From assembly GCA_001936135.1 (NCBI GenBank), contig CP012821.1:186001-250000 (forward strand): a stretch of DNA of 64,000 nt. Direction: 5' to 3'. Origin of the DNA: Saccharomycopsis fibuligera x Saccharomycopsis cf. fibuligera (lineage: Eukaryota; Ascomycota; Saccharomycetes; Ascoideales; Saccharomycopsidaceae). A program made the position numbers and the translations under genes. The notes below the pieces were generated by a model. That model saw only the letters and a program-made list of their open reading frames with translations, was not told the origin of the DNA and made no database searches. Positions 10,408 through 21,310 of this stretch are shown here, one piece after another (position 1 is the stretch's first letter; each line of letters opens with the position of its first letter).

Positions 10408-10540
10408 CGTCGAGGTAAAAGAAAAATACTCGACGATTAAAGAGCAAAGCAACATGATTACTTTGCTCATACTGGATATAAATTGATACATTTTAAAAAT
10501 TTCTTCAATGATTCGTTTTGTTGACTGAGCAAATCATTGA
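10408..10540. repeat. Cluster of three inverted repeats
   Basis: Three perfect hairpins follow one another: CGTCGAG/CTCGACG (10408-10414, 10429-10435), GAGCAAAG/CTTTGCTC (10442-10449, 10461-10468) and TCAATGATT/AATCATTGA (10505-10513, 10532-10540). Loops are 14, 11 and 18 nt. They may mark a structured RNA or paired factor sites. Confidence 0.6.
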
Positions 10541-11025
10541 TCTGTTTTTACTAATCTTAGCCTTTGTAAATGTTTATGCAATTGAAGCGTTAATATAATG
10601 TCAGTGCTGCAGCTATCTCCACCTTTGAAGCTTTGAAAGTCTAAGTGAGGGTGTGAGTAGTGTCAACACTGTTGTCCTGTAAGAGGACTGTAAGTAAGCT
10701 ACTCTTAAATGTTGGCTGGGCTTTGCTGTCATCATGGCTTACCCCCTATATCACTATCACTTATTACCACTGCCTGCATCAGTAATCGCTGCGCTATCAT
10801 TGCAAGCTCCAAGGTCACGAGCCCTTTGTTACGCACCAGAGCCGCATAACCGCAATGAGCGCCAATGAAAACGCGGGCTTTAGCTATTACACCAGCAGAG
10901 AAAAAAATAATAAGCTTTTGCCATTTGGAAATCCTTCTTGATTGCACTGCAAAGCAACAGAAACAGACTACGAGTACTGCTATTTCGTATTCCATATTGC
11001 CAACACATTCACGACTACCGCCAAT

Positions 11026-11724
11026 ATGCTCGCAAGATACTTGGCCAGATCACCGTTCAAGAGTGCCGTCACCACTGTGGGCATAAATACCACCACCAAG
11101 AGACTTATTGCCTCTTCTAGTGCCCCACACAAGCCATTTGAAGCTAGTGCTCCATTGGCCACTGGTGGGTCATTGGAAAGTACTTGGCCAGCAGATTTTA
11201 GACAAACCAGACCAAAAACTTGGGAAGAAAATAGCGAAAGTGCATTAGATAAAGCTACTAAATACTTTTTGCTTGGAGAAATGTTTCGTGGGATGTACAT
11301 TTGTCTTGAAATGTACTTCAGAGCTCCATACACCATTTACTACCCATTTGAAAAAGGTCCAGTGTCTCCTAGATTCAGAGGCGAGCATGCTTTGAGAAGA
11401 TATCCAAGTGGTGAAGAAAGATGTATTGCTTGCAAGCTTTGTGAAGCCATTTGTCCAGCTCAAGCCATTACCATTGAAGCAGAAGAAAGAGCCGATGGTA
11501 GTAGAAGAACATACAAGTATGATATTGATATGACCAAATGCATTTACTGTGGATACTGTCAAGAAAGTTGTCCAGTGGATGCTATTGTTGAAACGCCTAA
11601 TGTGGAATACAGTACGCAGACCAGAGAAGAATTGTTGTACAATAAGGAGAAGTTGTTGGATAATGGGGACAAATGGGAGCAAGAAATCCAATACTGTTTG
11701 GACGCTGATGCTCCATACAGATGA
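11026..11724 (+). CDS. NUIM: NADH:ubiquinone oxidoreductase 23-kDa (TYKY/NDUFS8) subunit
   Basis: Iron-sulfur subunit of respiratory complex I that carries two 4Fe-4S clusters passing electrons towards ubiquinone. The protein is 232 residues from the ATG at 11026. The N terminus [15 protein letters not shown] is basic and hydroxylated with no acid, as for a mitochondrial presequence. Two ferredoxin motifs are complete: [12 protein letters not shown] and [12 protein letters not shown]. The [18 protein letters not shown] and [17 protein letters not shown] blocks are family hallmarks. The frame runs open upstream to a TTG, but the extra residues look random and would bury the presequence. Its presence argues against Saccharomyces, which has no complex I. 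Confidence 0.96.
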   Translation: MLARYLARSPFKSAVTTVGINTTTKRLIASSSAPHKPFEASAPLATGGSLESTWPADFRQTRPKTWEENSESALDKATKYFLLGEMFRGMYICLEMYFRAPYTIYYPFEKGPVSPRFRGEHALRRYPSGEERCIACKLCEAICPAQAITIEAEERADGSRRTYKYDIDMTKCIYCGYCQESCPVDAIVETPNVEYSTQTREELLYNKEKLLDNGDKWEQEIQYCLDADAPYR

Positions 11725-13128
11725 ATTAATAATAATAAAATAAAAAATGATAATATTAATTAAACAAATAGTATGAAAAATGAAAAATCAGAACTTATCT
11801 GGTCTAGATATGTAATCAGATCAAATAAGTTATCATTAGCACCATCACTATCATTATTACCGCCACAACCACCACCGTCACCACCATCAAGTTCCTAACG
11901 CCCCAACACAGACGCCGGCGGGGGCGACTTTGAATTGGAGCAGGGAAGGAGCCTCAGTACAAGGTATTGGGATGCCTATGTCTATATAATCTATATAATG
12001 TTTTGAATACAGTTTAGGTTTATGTTTCGCTTGGCCTTTTGAGTGTAGTTATATAATTGTACTTATAATTAGTGAACTTATGTTACCCGGCTCTATAATA
12101 TGGGCCAAACACATATTGCTAAGAACAGCCCATATATCTATTTATAGGCTGCATTTCTCAAACGCTTGATAATAGCAGCAGAAACAGAATCTCAATCAGC
12201 CAGTCAGTCAGCTATAATTACTTCTTCTTCTATTCATCCTCACTTCGACACTCTCTTGAGATACCTGTTACTCAGCTTCTCATTCCTCTTCGATCAACTT
12301 CTCACCTGAACTTATAAAATACCCTTTAATTTCCGCTAAGCACTATTATTGCCGCTCTCAGACATCCAAACTCACGCAAAGCTGGTTGGCGCTTGTCACG
12401 GTGTGTCATCTTCCTATAAAAATAATATCATAAGCGGTTAGCCGAAATTCATCTCATAATCCACATCGAAGTCAGATTAACTCAATAGTCTTAGAACCAA
12501 AGCATAAGCTGTAAACACCCCAGTTGGCGCCTCCCACTTCAATATTGTGCTCCAACTCTGTTCTATTCTGCTTCCTGCTTAGCGCCCGCCCAGCCTCCTC
12601 ATATATTGACTGTGTTAGGCAATCACAGCGCAGCACTGCAAATCTTTTTTAATTCCAGTTTTCGCCCTGGCGCCCCCCGTTTAAGCGCTTTTTCAGGATC
12701 CTGGCGTCGCTCGTTCTTTGTCCCTCGCAGAGTGACTGCAAAGTGTTTCTCTTTCTGTCTCTATTTTGAATTCTATTTCTGGTGACCAACTAGGTTACAT
12801 CACACAACACCTCATTTCACTTTATTCCAATACGTCCCAGCAAGCCACATACTCGGCAGTTTTGATTTTGAGTAATTGTGTAGTTAATCACACTGGGCCT
12901 AATTAAGTAAACTGAGATAAATAATAATTGTCAAATTTCCCATTTTAACTGATAACCGAAGATATCTTAAAACCAAAAAAAGGGCCTTAAAGAACGCCCA
13001 ATTAAGTAAAATAGAATAAGAGAAAAATAGAAGATTTCAAGAATCCACTGTCAATCCAAAAGCCCACACACCCTATCTTAATCAATTGTCAGTTTGATTT
13101 ATTATATTTGCACTTCCATTTATTTCTG
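11725..13128. other. Intergenic: NUIM terminator and long CPP1 promoter
   Basis: 1.4 kb with no credible gene. It begins with AT-rich 3' sequence and CCA/CAC-rich low complexity near 11840-11890. It then continues as mixed sequence that probably holds a long promoter and leader for the phosphatase gene. Confidence 0.5.
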
Positions 13129-16100
13129 ATGACTTATTCTTCTTCTTCACCTGCCGCATCAACTCTCGCGTTACCAAACAATCCTACTATCTTTAGCACC
13201 CCCAGCACAACCACCACAAGCACAGCTGCCATGGATCTCAATTCTCCTTTGGCTAATAGTCATTCCGGTGTCCTTTATAGCAGGATTAATCAATGCAAAA
13301 ATACCAAGAACAAGCTTAAAGATAAATCAGTCTGTACCAATACCAATAACAACGATAAAACCTATCCCAGTACTTCTAATACCAATAACAACGATAAAAC
13401 CTATCCTAGTGCTTATAATACCAATAATAAAATTCTTATTAATGTTCTGGATGAGAGTATCAATGATAGCACTACGAAACCAGGTTTTAGCTTCCCGTAC
13501 GCGTCTCTGCTGCCCGCACACCAGAATGTCAAAGACATGACTAATAATACAACTACTAACAGTGAAAGCCTTGGAATTCAGCCCTCAAGACTACTAACCC
13601 GTAAGTCATTGAGCAATTTAAGTAACAGTCGGTCATTGAGAAATACTAAGAACTTATCATTGAATTTAAATGGCATCAGCAATAATGAAGTGAGTCCAGA
13701 GCGTTCAGAGGTACTGGAAGATCAAACACTAAACCTCAATAATAATAGTTCCACTAACATAAGCATAAGTAGTGGCGACAATAATAATAATGTTCCAATA
13801 ACCCCATCACTAGCGTCAGCTAAACTTGATTTGAATAATAGCAATAACTTTAACAGTGGTATAAGGCCGGCGTTGGCTATTAATAATAGCACCGCAACCA
13901 TAGCCACAACTACTACTATTACCTACCCTTCTAATGGTCCATTTTCTCCAGTCAACAATACCGCGTTACCATTCAGAAAAGCCACGCTTTCTCTTTCAAA
14001 AGAGAGTCGCAAATTAAGTCAGCAGAATCTTAGTAATAACAACTCAAGTAGCATATGCACTAATAACAGTGACTTTAATAGCTACGGTAACATCAATTGT
14101 CAAGAAGTGCCCATAGCGGTACAGCAGCAGCAACCGAAATTAACACGTCGCAGAACAATGCTATCATTAAGCATTCCTAGCAGGACCACTAAAGCTTCTC
14201 CAAGTTTGAACTCAGCCGTTGATTTTCCTCATAGAAATCTTGGTGATGGTAGTAATAATAACTTAGCAAATTCAAGTCCAACTTCACCAACTAGTGGTGT
14301 GAATAATGTTAGTACTAATAGCAGTAATGCCAATTTCAATCATAAAAATATCAGCAGCAGTGATTTTTTGAATTCTGCTTCCAGTGAACGAACTATTCTT
14401 AGTGATAGTAGTTCAAATTATGGAGAAAATGACATGACTTCGGTGCTATACCGTAGTGATAGTGCTAAGTATCCATATACTGCCACAAACAACAATGCAA
14501 CCACATCCAATAACAGCAGCAATACTAATATTAACTCAAAAAACAATAGTGATAACCCAATAACAAACACTTTCTCTACACAGACAATATTGCAAGATTT
14601 TTCGAAACTTACATTGAACGACAATTTTGATGAAAATAAATTGAATGCATATCCTGAGGGGCCAGCAGATATATACGACGGGAAATTGTTTTTGTACAGT
14701 GAGCCTACTGCGGAACAAATCAGGGAGTTTGACGTGGTCATTAATGTGGCTAAAGAGATTAAGTTCCCTGTGATTCTGTCGCTAAAAAGTACTGTATATG
14801 ATTCAATTTCCACTCCAGAAAACCAACATGGAGAAAGCGACTTTGTTTTTGAGCCATTATTGTCAAATAAAAACATTTACAAACGTGTCAACAAACATCA
14901 AAACAACAATAATTATCAGCAAGCAAAAATTCTGAAGCATCCTGATTATTATTATGTTCCTTGGTCACATACTTCCAAACTATGTCTTGATTTCCCCGTC
15001 CTAACTAACATAATCGATCAAGCTATTCATTCCAAAAACTCCAAACACCAGAATAAAAAAGTTTTAGTACATTGTCAATGTGGCGTTAGTCGTTCAGCAT
15101 CCCTTGTTATTGCCTATATCATGAAATTGAAAAAAATGATCTTGACGGAGGCATATTCTTATGTTAAGGAAAAAGCCAATGACATTTCCCCAAACATGAC
15201 TTTGATTTTCCAGTTGATGGAATGGGGCGATTTGATTGGTTGTGGAGTAGCTAAGAGTCCTGGGTATTATGATCCGAAATTCAAAGATCAACAGCTAGGA
15301 GAACCGGAAAGGATTGAAAATGAAAATGATGGAAATAATGAAAAAAGCAATAACAAAGAAGGAGATAAAGAGGACCAAGGAAAAGGGCAAAATTTAAATA
15401 GTCCCGGCTCAGCTAGCAGTAATAGCGACATCAACATCAAAAAAAATAATAGTAATAATAACAAAGATGATAATAACAATAGTACTAATAATGTTTACTT
15501 CGAACGACCAACTGCTAGTAGAACTTTATCTGCCAAGAATCTTGATTTTGCCAAACCCAAAATTTCATCTCCTTTAAAAAGTAGCTTTGATGATAGCCAA
15601 ACTGATCAAAATAATAAGCTTGATAAAAGGGAGAAGCAGCAGCAGCGGCAGCAAAAGATTGTGATGAGTAAGTCGAAGGACCACATAAGCGCCACTGGGC
15701 CATCTCGAGCGAATAAGATATTCAGGCCAGTCAACCCGACTCTGAATAGTGCCAGCACCACTACCAGTACAATAAAACCCCAAACGTTGACTTTGAGTTC
15801 AAGCAATAATAATTCCAACCGCCCGTCAATCATGACTCCACTTAGCGGTGACATTAGCAATTTTAGCAATGCTAATGGAAATGACAATGGGAACAAAAGT
15901 GGCAGCACAATTGCCAGGTTGAAAACAACAACATTGCATGTTCCTTCGCGTTCACATTCTTCCCGAAATGGCAATAATAATAACACATTGTCATTAAATA
16001 CCCCAATGAGTGCTTCATTTAGCAGTGATGATACCAGTAATGAAATTAGTGATAATTGTACCACCAAGACAAAAAGCACAACGTTCCAATTACCATCATT

Positions 16101-16479
16101 ATCAGCATCCAACTACAACAGAAACGGCGTTAACTTGGCATTAGGGGCTAGCTCTGGTGGTAGTATTGTCAGCACTCCATTAAATACGTCATTCAGGCTT
16201 CAAAATAAACATCTCAACAATAATAATAGTTTAAATAATGCTACAAGCAGTACTAATAGTTTTATAAATGAGCCACCGTTGCAAACGCCAATGATGAGCT
16301 CATTTGGTTTCAGTTCTGAAGAAGAAGATAAGGAAGACCAGGAAGATAATGAAGAAGAAGAAGAGGAAGAAGAAGTTGACACTGAGAATGATGATACAAT
16401 TGGCACGATTGAGACCACTGGGACAACGGGGACAGTGGGAACAATAGATACTATTCAAGAAGAGCATCTTGTTGAGTGA
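13129..16479 (+). CDS. CPP1: Dual-specificity MAP-kinase phosphatase, Cpp1/Msg5 family
   Basis: Removes phosphates from the activation loop of MAP kinases. 1116 residues from the ATG at 13129; the in-frame TTG at 13108 is not a likely start, and a later ATG at 13231 is possible. Residues up to about 490 are Asn/Ser-rich and include a 39-nt duplicated unit (copies from 13342 and 13381). TRRRTMLSLSIP at about 339-350 resembles a MAPK docking motif. The phosphatase domain spans roughly 505-710 with active site HCQCGVSRS (Cys near 649) and SASLVIAYIMKLKKM, as in Msg5. The tail is disordered and ends in an acidic run. In Candida albicans Cpp1 restrains the filamentation MAP kinase; the same role here is inference. 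Confidence 0.92.
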   Translation: MTYSSSSPAASTLALPNNPTIFSTPSTTTTSTAAMDLNSPLANSHSGVLYSRINQCKNTKNKLKDKSVCTNTNNNDKTYPSTSNTNNNDKTYPSAYNTNNKILINVLDESINDSTTKPGFSFPYASLLPAHQNVKDMTNNTTTNSESLGIQPSRLLTRKSLSNLSNSRSLRNTKNLSLNLNGISNNEVSPERSEVLEDQTLNLNNNSSTNISISSGDNNNNVPITPSLASAKLDLNNSNNFNSGIRPALAINNSTATIATTTTITYPSNGPFSPVNNTALPFRKATLSLSKESRKLSQQNLSNNNSSSICTNNSDFNSYGNINCQEVPIAVQQQQPKLTRRRTMLSLSIPSRTTKASPSLNSAVDFPHRNLGDGSNNNLANSSPTSPTSGVNNVSTNSSNANFNHKNISSSDFLNSASSERTILSDSSSNYGENDMTSVLYRSDSAKYPYTATNNNATTSNNSSNTNINSKNNSDNPITNTFSTQTILQDFSKLTLNDNFDENKLNAYPEGPADIYDGKLFLYSEPTAEQIREFDVVINVAKEIKFPVILSLKSTVYDSISTPENQHGESDFVFEPLLSNKNIYKRVNKHQNNNNYQQAKILKHPDYYYVPWSHTSKLCLDFPVLTNIIDQAIHSKNSKHQNKKVLVHCQCGVSRSASLVIAYIMKLKKMILTEAYSYVKEKANDISPNMTLIFQLMEWGDLIGCGVAKSPGYYDPKFKDQQLGEPERIENENDGNNEKSNNKEGDKEDQGKGQNLNSPGSASSNSDINIKKNNSNNNKDDNNNSTNNVYFERPTASRTLSAKNLDFAKPKISSPLKSSFDDSQTDQNNKLDKREKQQQRQQKIVMSKSKDHISATGPSRANKIFRPVNPTLNSASTTTSTIKPQTLTLSSSNNNSNRPSIMTPLSGDISNFSNANGNDNGNKSGSTIARLKTTTLHVPSRSHSSRNGNNNNTLSLNTPMSASFSSDDTSNEISDNCTTKTKSTTFQLPSLSASNYNRNGVNLALGASSGGSIVSTPLNTSFRLQNKHLNNNNSLNNATSSTNSFINEPPLQTPMMSSFGFSSEEEDKEDQEDNEEEEEEEEVDTENDDTIGTIETTGTTGTVGTIDTIQEEHLVE

Positions 16480-16652
16480 GACTATTTTTCATTTTTGAAA
16501 GAATCAGTTTCAAAATTTATTCAATAATGTATTTGAAAAATGCCTTTTCTTTCCTTTATGGCCAGTACTGTTGATTTTACTTCTTGCATGATATATATAT
16601 GTTTTTTTTCTTATGTTTTTGTTTTTGTTTTTGTTTTTTTTACTTCTGTTCA

Positions 16653-16654
<2 letters not shown>

Positions 16655-16681
<27 letters not shown>
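16655..16681. repeat. Poly(T) tract, 27 nt
   Basis: Uninterrupted T run about 175 bases after the CPP1 stop codon. Confidence 0.9.
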
Positions 16682-16683
<2 letters not shown>

Positions 16684-17476
16684 CTACTCAACTGCTTATC
16701 TCGTTATTATTTATATTTATGTTCTGTACATTATACACCTAGCATTGCACATTATTCAACGTTTTGTTTTCACCTTTTAGTTTAAAATTTCTCGGTTTTT
16801 AAATCATTTACACAGTTTTTTTTATCTTTTATTAATTCAGTTGTATCACTACGTTGCCTTGATTTAGTTGATGATTCATGGTTCACTTTTTACTTTTGTT
16901 TTGCTTCGTTATTTTATTTTTTTTTTTCTTTTTATATTTCATCTTCTTGTTTTAGTTAATTCAGGTACAATATACTCTTTTGTAACACCGTAACTATTTA
17001 GTACCGTAGATTTACTGATTTCTGCTAATTAATATCTGTTTATTTGATATATACCAGCATCTTCTCTCAGTATTGACTATAGTCGTTTACAGTGTAAAAT
17101 GGGGGTGTATATCACGATATTATCACCTGCCACAAACCCTATTTTCTAATGCGTCGAGGTGCATAATTCTCAAACAGCACTAAAAAAGCAGCGAAAAGCC
17201 AGCACTGAAGATTATCACTATTAACACAACATTCTTGTCATTTGATAAAATCTGTTATATTAAGATCAACAACCCCGTCTGTCTGTCTTTCGTTTACAAT
17301 TATACACACCTGTTACTCTGCTCACATTCGTTACTCTATTCTCTTGCTATTGCTTACTGCTTTTTTCCAGAATCAACTATCGCTACAAACTATCCACTCC
17401 CATCCCTTTCCATCATTATCATTTATTATACTCATCTCGGTATCCAGTAATTTGACGTTCAACACCTAAACACCAG

Positions 17477-17524
17477 AACAAATACAATAACAAATACAAT
17501 AACAAATACAATAACAAATACAAT
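17477..17524. repeat. Tandem repeat, unit AACAAATACAAT x4, before SHO1
   Basis: Four perfect 12-nt copies, followed by looser CAATA/AATACA sequence up to the ATG at 17604. It probably lies in the 5' leader, making it unstructured and A-rich. Confidence 0.85.
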
Positions 17525-17603
17525 AAAAATACAGTATCAAATACAACAATAGCCACAACAACACAATAATAAGTACAATAACAAATATAACGGTGATCTT
17601 ATA

Positions 17604-18863
17604 ATGTCAAAGAACCCATATACGTATCAGCACAACTTTGATATCACCAATATCACAAGTGACCCATTTGCCCTTGGTACTCTTTCCGTTGGGTTCGTAT
17701 CCTGGTTGATTTTTCTAGGTGGATGCACCGCAGCAAATGAAATTAAAGGATTCAACTTTCCTCGATTTTCATGGTGGACATTAGCTTATGAATTTGCTCT
17801 TATTGTTACGCTTTTTTTACTTTATTGCTTTGATTTGGTGGACTCATATCGTACTTTTTTGACTGCCAGTTTTGCTGTGGCTTTCAGTTTCCTGACAAAT
17901 TCTGCAAACGTGCTTGTTTACAGCAATGGTAGTGCTCTTGCTGCTGCCTCGACGGGCGTCATTTTAATCTCGATGATTAATATGATTTGGCTTATTTATT
18001 ACGGCGCAGATAGCGACTCTCCTATAAACAAGTGGATCGATGGGTTTTCGTTGAATCGTAAACGTATAAATACTGCAAATTTGGGCAATAATAGCTACTT
18101 GGGCCGTTCCAAGTCAACTCATTTGACTGCGTTAGCATCACATAATGGCGGCTATGATAGTATCATTTCTCATCCAATATCCAACAGTTTCACAAATAAT
18201 AATAACAATAACTACCACGACTCTTCGACTACAAATTTCCATGACAACCCATTTGGCGGAACCAGTGCTAATACTACCACACCAACCAATGGTAACCACT
18301 ATTCCGATTATGATGACCAAACTCAACAAAATACTCATTTGAATGCTCTTTCAAGATCAAATTCCCGTCATTCACAAAAATTTGGAGGTAATAATAATGG
18401 ACAAAATAATGGTTACAATGGTGTCTATAACGCTACTGCCACCACCGGAACAGGAACCGCTTCAGATGGTGGCTTCAGTAGCGGTACTAACGGTATGGGA
18501 TTAGGAATGGGGATGGGGCTCGGAAGTGGGGCTATCAGCGATCCTCATTCGAATCTTGATTCTAATTCATTCAACACTAATCAATATTCTAATACTGATA
18601 GTAGTAGAATTGGGGGTGCAAGTGGGCCAGGTAGCAGTGTTGGTCAAGTGGGTGGATTCGATCTGCTGGATGTAGACATTTATCCATACCGTGCTAGAGC
18701 ACTTTATGCATATGAAGCCAATCCAGATGACGTTAATGAAATCAGTTTTGAAAAAGGCGAGATTTTGATGATTAGTGATATTCAAGGTCGTTGGTGGCAA
18801 GCAAAGAGAGAAAATGGTGAGATTGGAATATGTCCAAGTAATTATGTGGAGTTGATTAATTAG
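17604..18863 (+). CDS. SHO1: Osmosensor Sho1: four membrane segments plus SH3 domain
   Basis: Plasma-membrane sensor and scaffold of the HOG and invasive-growth MAPK pathways. 419 residues. Four hydrophobic segments lie within the first 135 residues, beginning with TLSVGFVSWLIFLGGC and ending near ILISMINMIWLIYYG, the Sho1 layout. The C terminus, from about 362, is an SH3 domain starting ARALYAYEANPDD and containing GRWWQAK and ICPSNYVEL; in Saccharomyces this domain binds Pbs2. The linker, about 170-350, is rich in Asn, Ser and Gly and accounts for the extra length over the 367-residue Saccharomyces protein. The ATG lies just before the conserved N terminus. Confidence 0.96.
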   Translation: MSKNPYTYQHNFDITNITSDPFALGTLSVGFVSWLIFLGGCTAANEIKGFNFPRFSWWTLAYEFALIVTLFLLYCFDLVDSYRTFLTASFAVAFSFLTNSANVLVYSNGSALAAASTGVILISMINMIWLIYYGADSDSPINKWIDGFSLNRKRINTANLGNNSYLGRSKSTHLTALASHNGGYDSIISHPISNSFTNNNNNNYHDSSTTNFHDNPFGGTSANTTTPTNGNHYSDYDDQTQQNTHLNALSRSNSRHSQKFGGNNNGQNNGYNGVYNATATTGTGTASDGGFSSGTNGMGLGMGMGLGSGAISDPHSNLDSNSFNTNQYSNTDSSRIGGASGPGSSVGQVGGFDLLDVDIYPYRARALYAYEANPDDVNEISFEKGEILMISDIQGRWWQAKRENGEIGICPSNYVELIN

Positions 18864-20015
18864 GAGGAAATAAATAAGCGAAGAAAGATTGTCAGCTCGA
18901 AAGTTGAGTTGAGCTGAAATGATTGAGCTAAAATGATTTTATTTTCTTCATTTCAAAAATGATTTATCCTACATAATTCTTTTTTTTTTTTTTTTTTGCT
19001 AGAAATTCTCATCAGAGAACGTTTCTTTGTTTAACATTTTTGATTTTTCAATTATGTTTCATTACCTTTCAGTTTCTTCCTTTTCTGTCATTTTGCCATT
19101 ACTTTATATTTGTATTATTCCTTTCTTGTTTGTTTTTCCTGTTGTTATTGCTATCTTTTTTGTTTTTTTCATTTTATTTTTCTAAGATTTAACTTAAGAG
19201 CATACTTTATGTTTTTTCTTTTTTTTTTTTTTATTTTCACATAGTTCCTTTCTACTTTTTGTTTGTATTTATTGCTAAACTTTTATTAAGTTAGTCAATC
19301 AGTACTGCTGCTGGCCTGTGCTATAACAAGTTCGGTTTATTTTATTGTTTTGAATGGTTTTTTACGCTTCCACATTGTCTAGATATTCGTCGATTGACAT
19401 TACTGTATTTCATTATTTTCCATGTTTTTCAAATCGAAAGTCTTAGGATAAATCCATTGCTTCAGTAATGTAAAAAAACAACTGTTAAGTCATCGTTTTC
19501 AGACATACAGACAGATAGTTTACTTCACTGTTTGCTGTCTTTCGTGTAGAATATTGGATCAGCACAGCGTTGTTTTCGATCGATGCGCTTGTCGTAAAGT
19601 CGGAAAACGAAATCGTGCAAAAAGTGAACTAAGAAAAAAATTTTATATGTGCACTTGAATCTGCATTTCAACATACATGCTAACGTATTTTACCATAGAA
19701 ACAAACTGGCTTTTATCGATAGATATCATAAGACAGTTTATACGCCCCGAATTGGATCATATATCATTGCAACTTCTCTTTGATATTATATCAGCCAGTT
19801 TGACACACGTTTAAACTACTCAATCCAAGCATTACCGACTGCTCATCGATAATAAGAATCTTTCCTGTTGAGTTCAAATCACGTATTTTAAATATTATTT
19901 TGAACTGTTGATTGATTTAATATGAGCACATAATCAACGCATTCAAATTCGCACATAACTTAGTTGATCGAACTCAACATATAACAGCATTAAACCGTAC
20001 ATATACTCTATCAAC
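18864..20015. other. Intergenic between SHO1 and the basic-protein gene
   Basis: The first 500 bases are T-rich, with runs of 18 T at 18980-18997 and about 13 T near 19220. The remainder is AT-rich promoter-like sequence. I see no ORF or RNA gene. Confidence 0.5.
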
Positions 20016-20966
20016 ATGTCACTTGTGTCCAGAAAGAGCCTTAATAATGACAGTGATATTGACCTCAGTGATTCAGAATCAGAGACTGAATATCAATTAC
20101 CTTCAAACATTGAATTTGAATTCGTCGATACTACTAGTGCTGGTACCGCTAAAAATAACAATCATAATGATAATATACACACAGAGCAGAAAGTACAGGC
20201 GTCTCAGCAACATCAACAAGAGGAACAACAGAATACCAAAGAAGGGCTGGGAGAAGAAGAGGTAGAAGCAGAAGGTGATGAATTCTTCTTTCCCTTATTT
20301 GCAGCCGAGGCTGCTCCACCTATCAGTTCCACAGCCGAAGAAACTTCTCCTACAACTGGTAAAAGTGATAATAAAAATAAGAATAATACAGCTGATACAC
20401 CAACATCAATACCAGGACCGTTGATGAAAATATCACTAAAGGAAGTCAGCGTCGAAGACGAGCTTGATAAGTTGGCGCATCAACAACAACGGCCTTCAAG
20501 TTATTATTTTGCTCAGTACAGTGATTTGCAATTGCTGCAATTTCATCAAGCGGCAATTTCCTTTGATGACATATTCAGAAACACTTTCGATAACAGATAT
20601 AAAGTTACAACTGCTAACGCCAAAAATGATAATAGTAAAGGTTTAGACTTTTTCAGCATTGGAGGCAAATATAGTTGCAGAAAAGTTATTGATTTAAATG
20701 AATGCAATAATCAGGTTGAGGCAGAGCTGAAAAAAGCCCAACAAAAGAAAAAACGCAGACCGGGATTGAAAAATCGTCGTAATCGGATACTTGCTAAACA
20801 GAATGGCAGAGAGAGAAAGAGAAAGGATAAGCGAGTAGAATTGATGAAGCAAAAGGCTGTTTCTCAAAAGAAGAAAAGAGGTGGAAAGAAAAATAAGAAG
20901 AAAGGTGGCGCTTCTGGTGTTGCTGGAGTGGCTCCGCAGGAGAAGCCGAAATTCAGAACAGAATAG
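20016..20966 (+). CDS. Uncharacterised protein with acidic N terminus and very basic C terminus
   Basis: 316 residues, family not recognised. The N terminus has a Ser/Asp stretch (DSDIDLSDSESETEY) followed by a Gln/Glu-rich region to about residue 90. A more ordered part, about 140-235, contains SVEDELDKLAH, SFDDIFRNTFDNRY and FFSIGGKYSCRKVIDL. From about 240 to the end it is dominated by Lys and Arg in nuclear-localisation-like clusters. An acidic head with a KKR-rich tail is typical of nucleolar ribosome-assembly factors, so that role is a guess from composition only. The ATG at 20016 is the natural start. Confidence 0.7.
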   Translation: MSLVSRKSLNNDSDIDLSDSESETEYQLPSNIEFEFVDTTSAGTAKNNNHNDNIHTEQKVQASQQHQQEEQQNTKEGLGEEEVEAEGDEFFFPLFAAEAAPPISSTAEETSPTTGKSDNKNKNNTADTPTSIPGPLMKISLKEVSVEDELDKLAHQQQRPSSYYFAQYSDLQLLQFHQAAISFDDIFRNTFDNRYKVTTANAKNDNSKGLDFFSIGGKYSCRKVIDLNECNNQVEAELKKAQQKKKRRPGLKNRRNRILAKQNGRERKRKDKRVELMKQKAVSQKKKRGGKKNKKKGGASGVAGVAPQEKPKFRTE

Positions 20967-21275
20967 GTGATTTTCTTTATCATGAATACGTGCAATCATA
21001 AGGAAGTAGAAGAGCAAATTGATGTTCTGTTGAAATTATGAATATGAGGGTTCAAAACAAACCCATGGGCGTAGGCAGGTGAAAATCTCTAGTGAAATAG
21101 ACTAATGGTCAGCATGTTCGTTTGTTTCTTTTGAGTGATTTTTATAATGCCTCGTTTGGCCCTTTTAGTATCTATTTTAATATTACTAGGAAGTTGAATT
21201 CGATGCTAGAAACTCGCAGCGAAACATTTCAAATAATGGAAAACAAGAAAAATTGAGATGAGGTTTATAAATTGC

Positions 21276-21310
<35 letters not shown>

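Larger units (their letters stand above)
8164..11025. other. 2.9-kb gene-free region between RPS20 and NUIM
   Basis: Apart from the RPS20 promoter at its left end, this AT-rich region contains no ATG-started reading frame resembling a protein and no recognisable tRNA. It holds a 39-nt T tract (9291-9329) and three inverted repeats packed into 10408-10540. The right-hand few hundred bases must include the NUIM promoter. It is much longer than most gaps in the window and could hide a non-coding RNA. Confidence 0.5.
16480..17603. other. Intergenic: CPP1 terminator and SHO1 promoter/leader
   Basis: The left half is very T-rich with a 27-nt T tract (16655-16681), fitting a 3' end. The right half holds the SHO1 promoter and a CAA-rich leader with a 12-nt repeat (17477-17524). 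No gene is seen. Confidence 0.55.
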
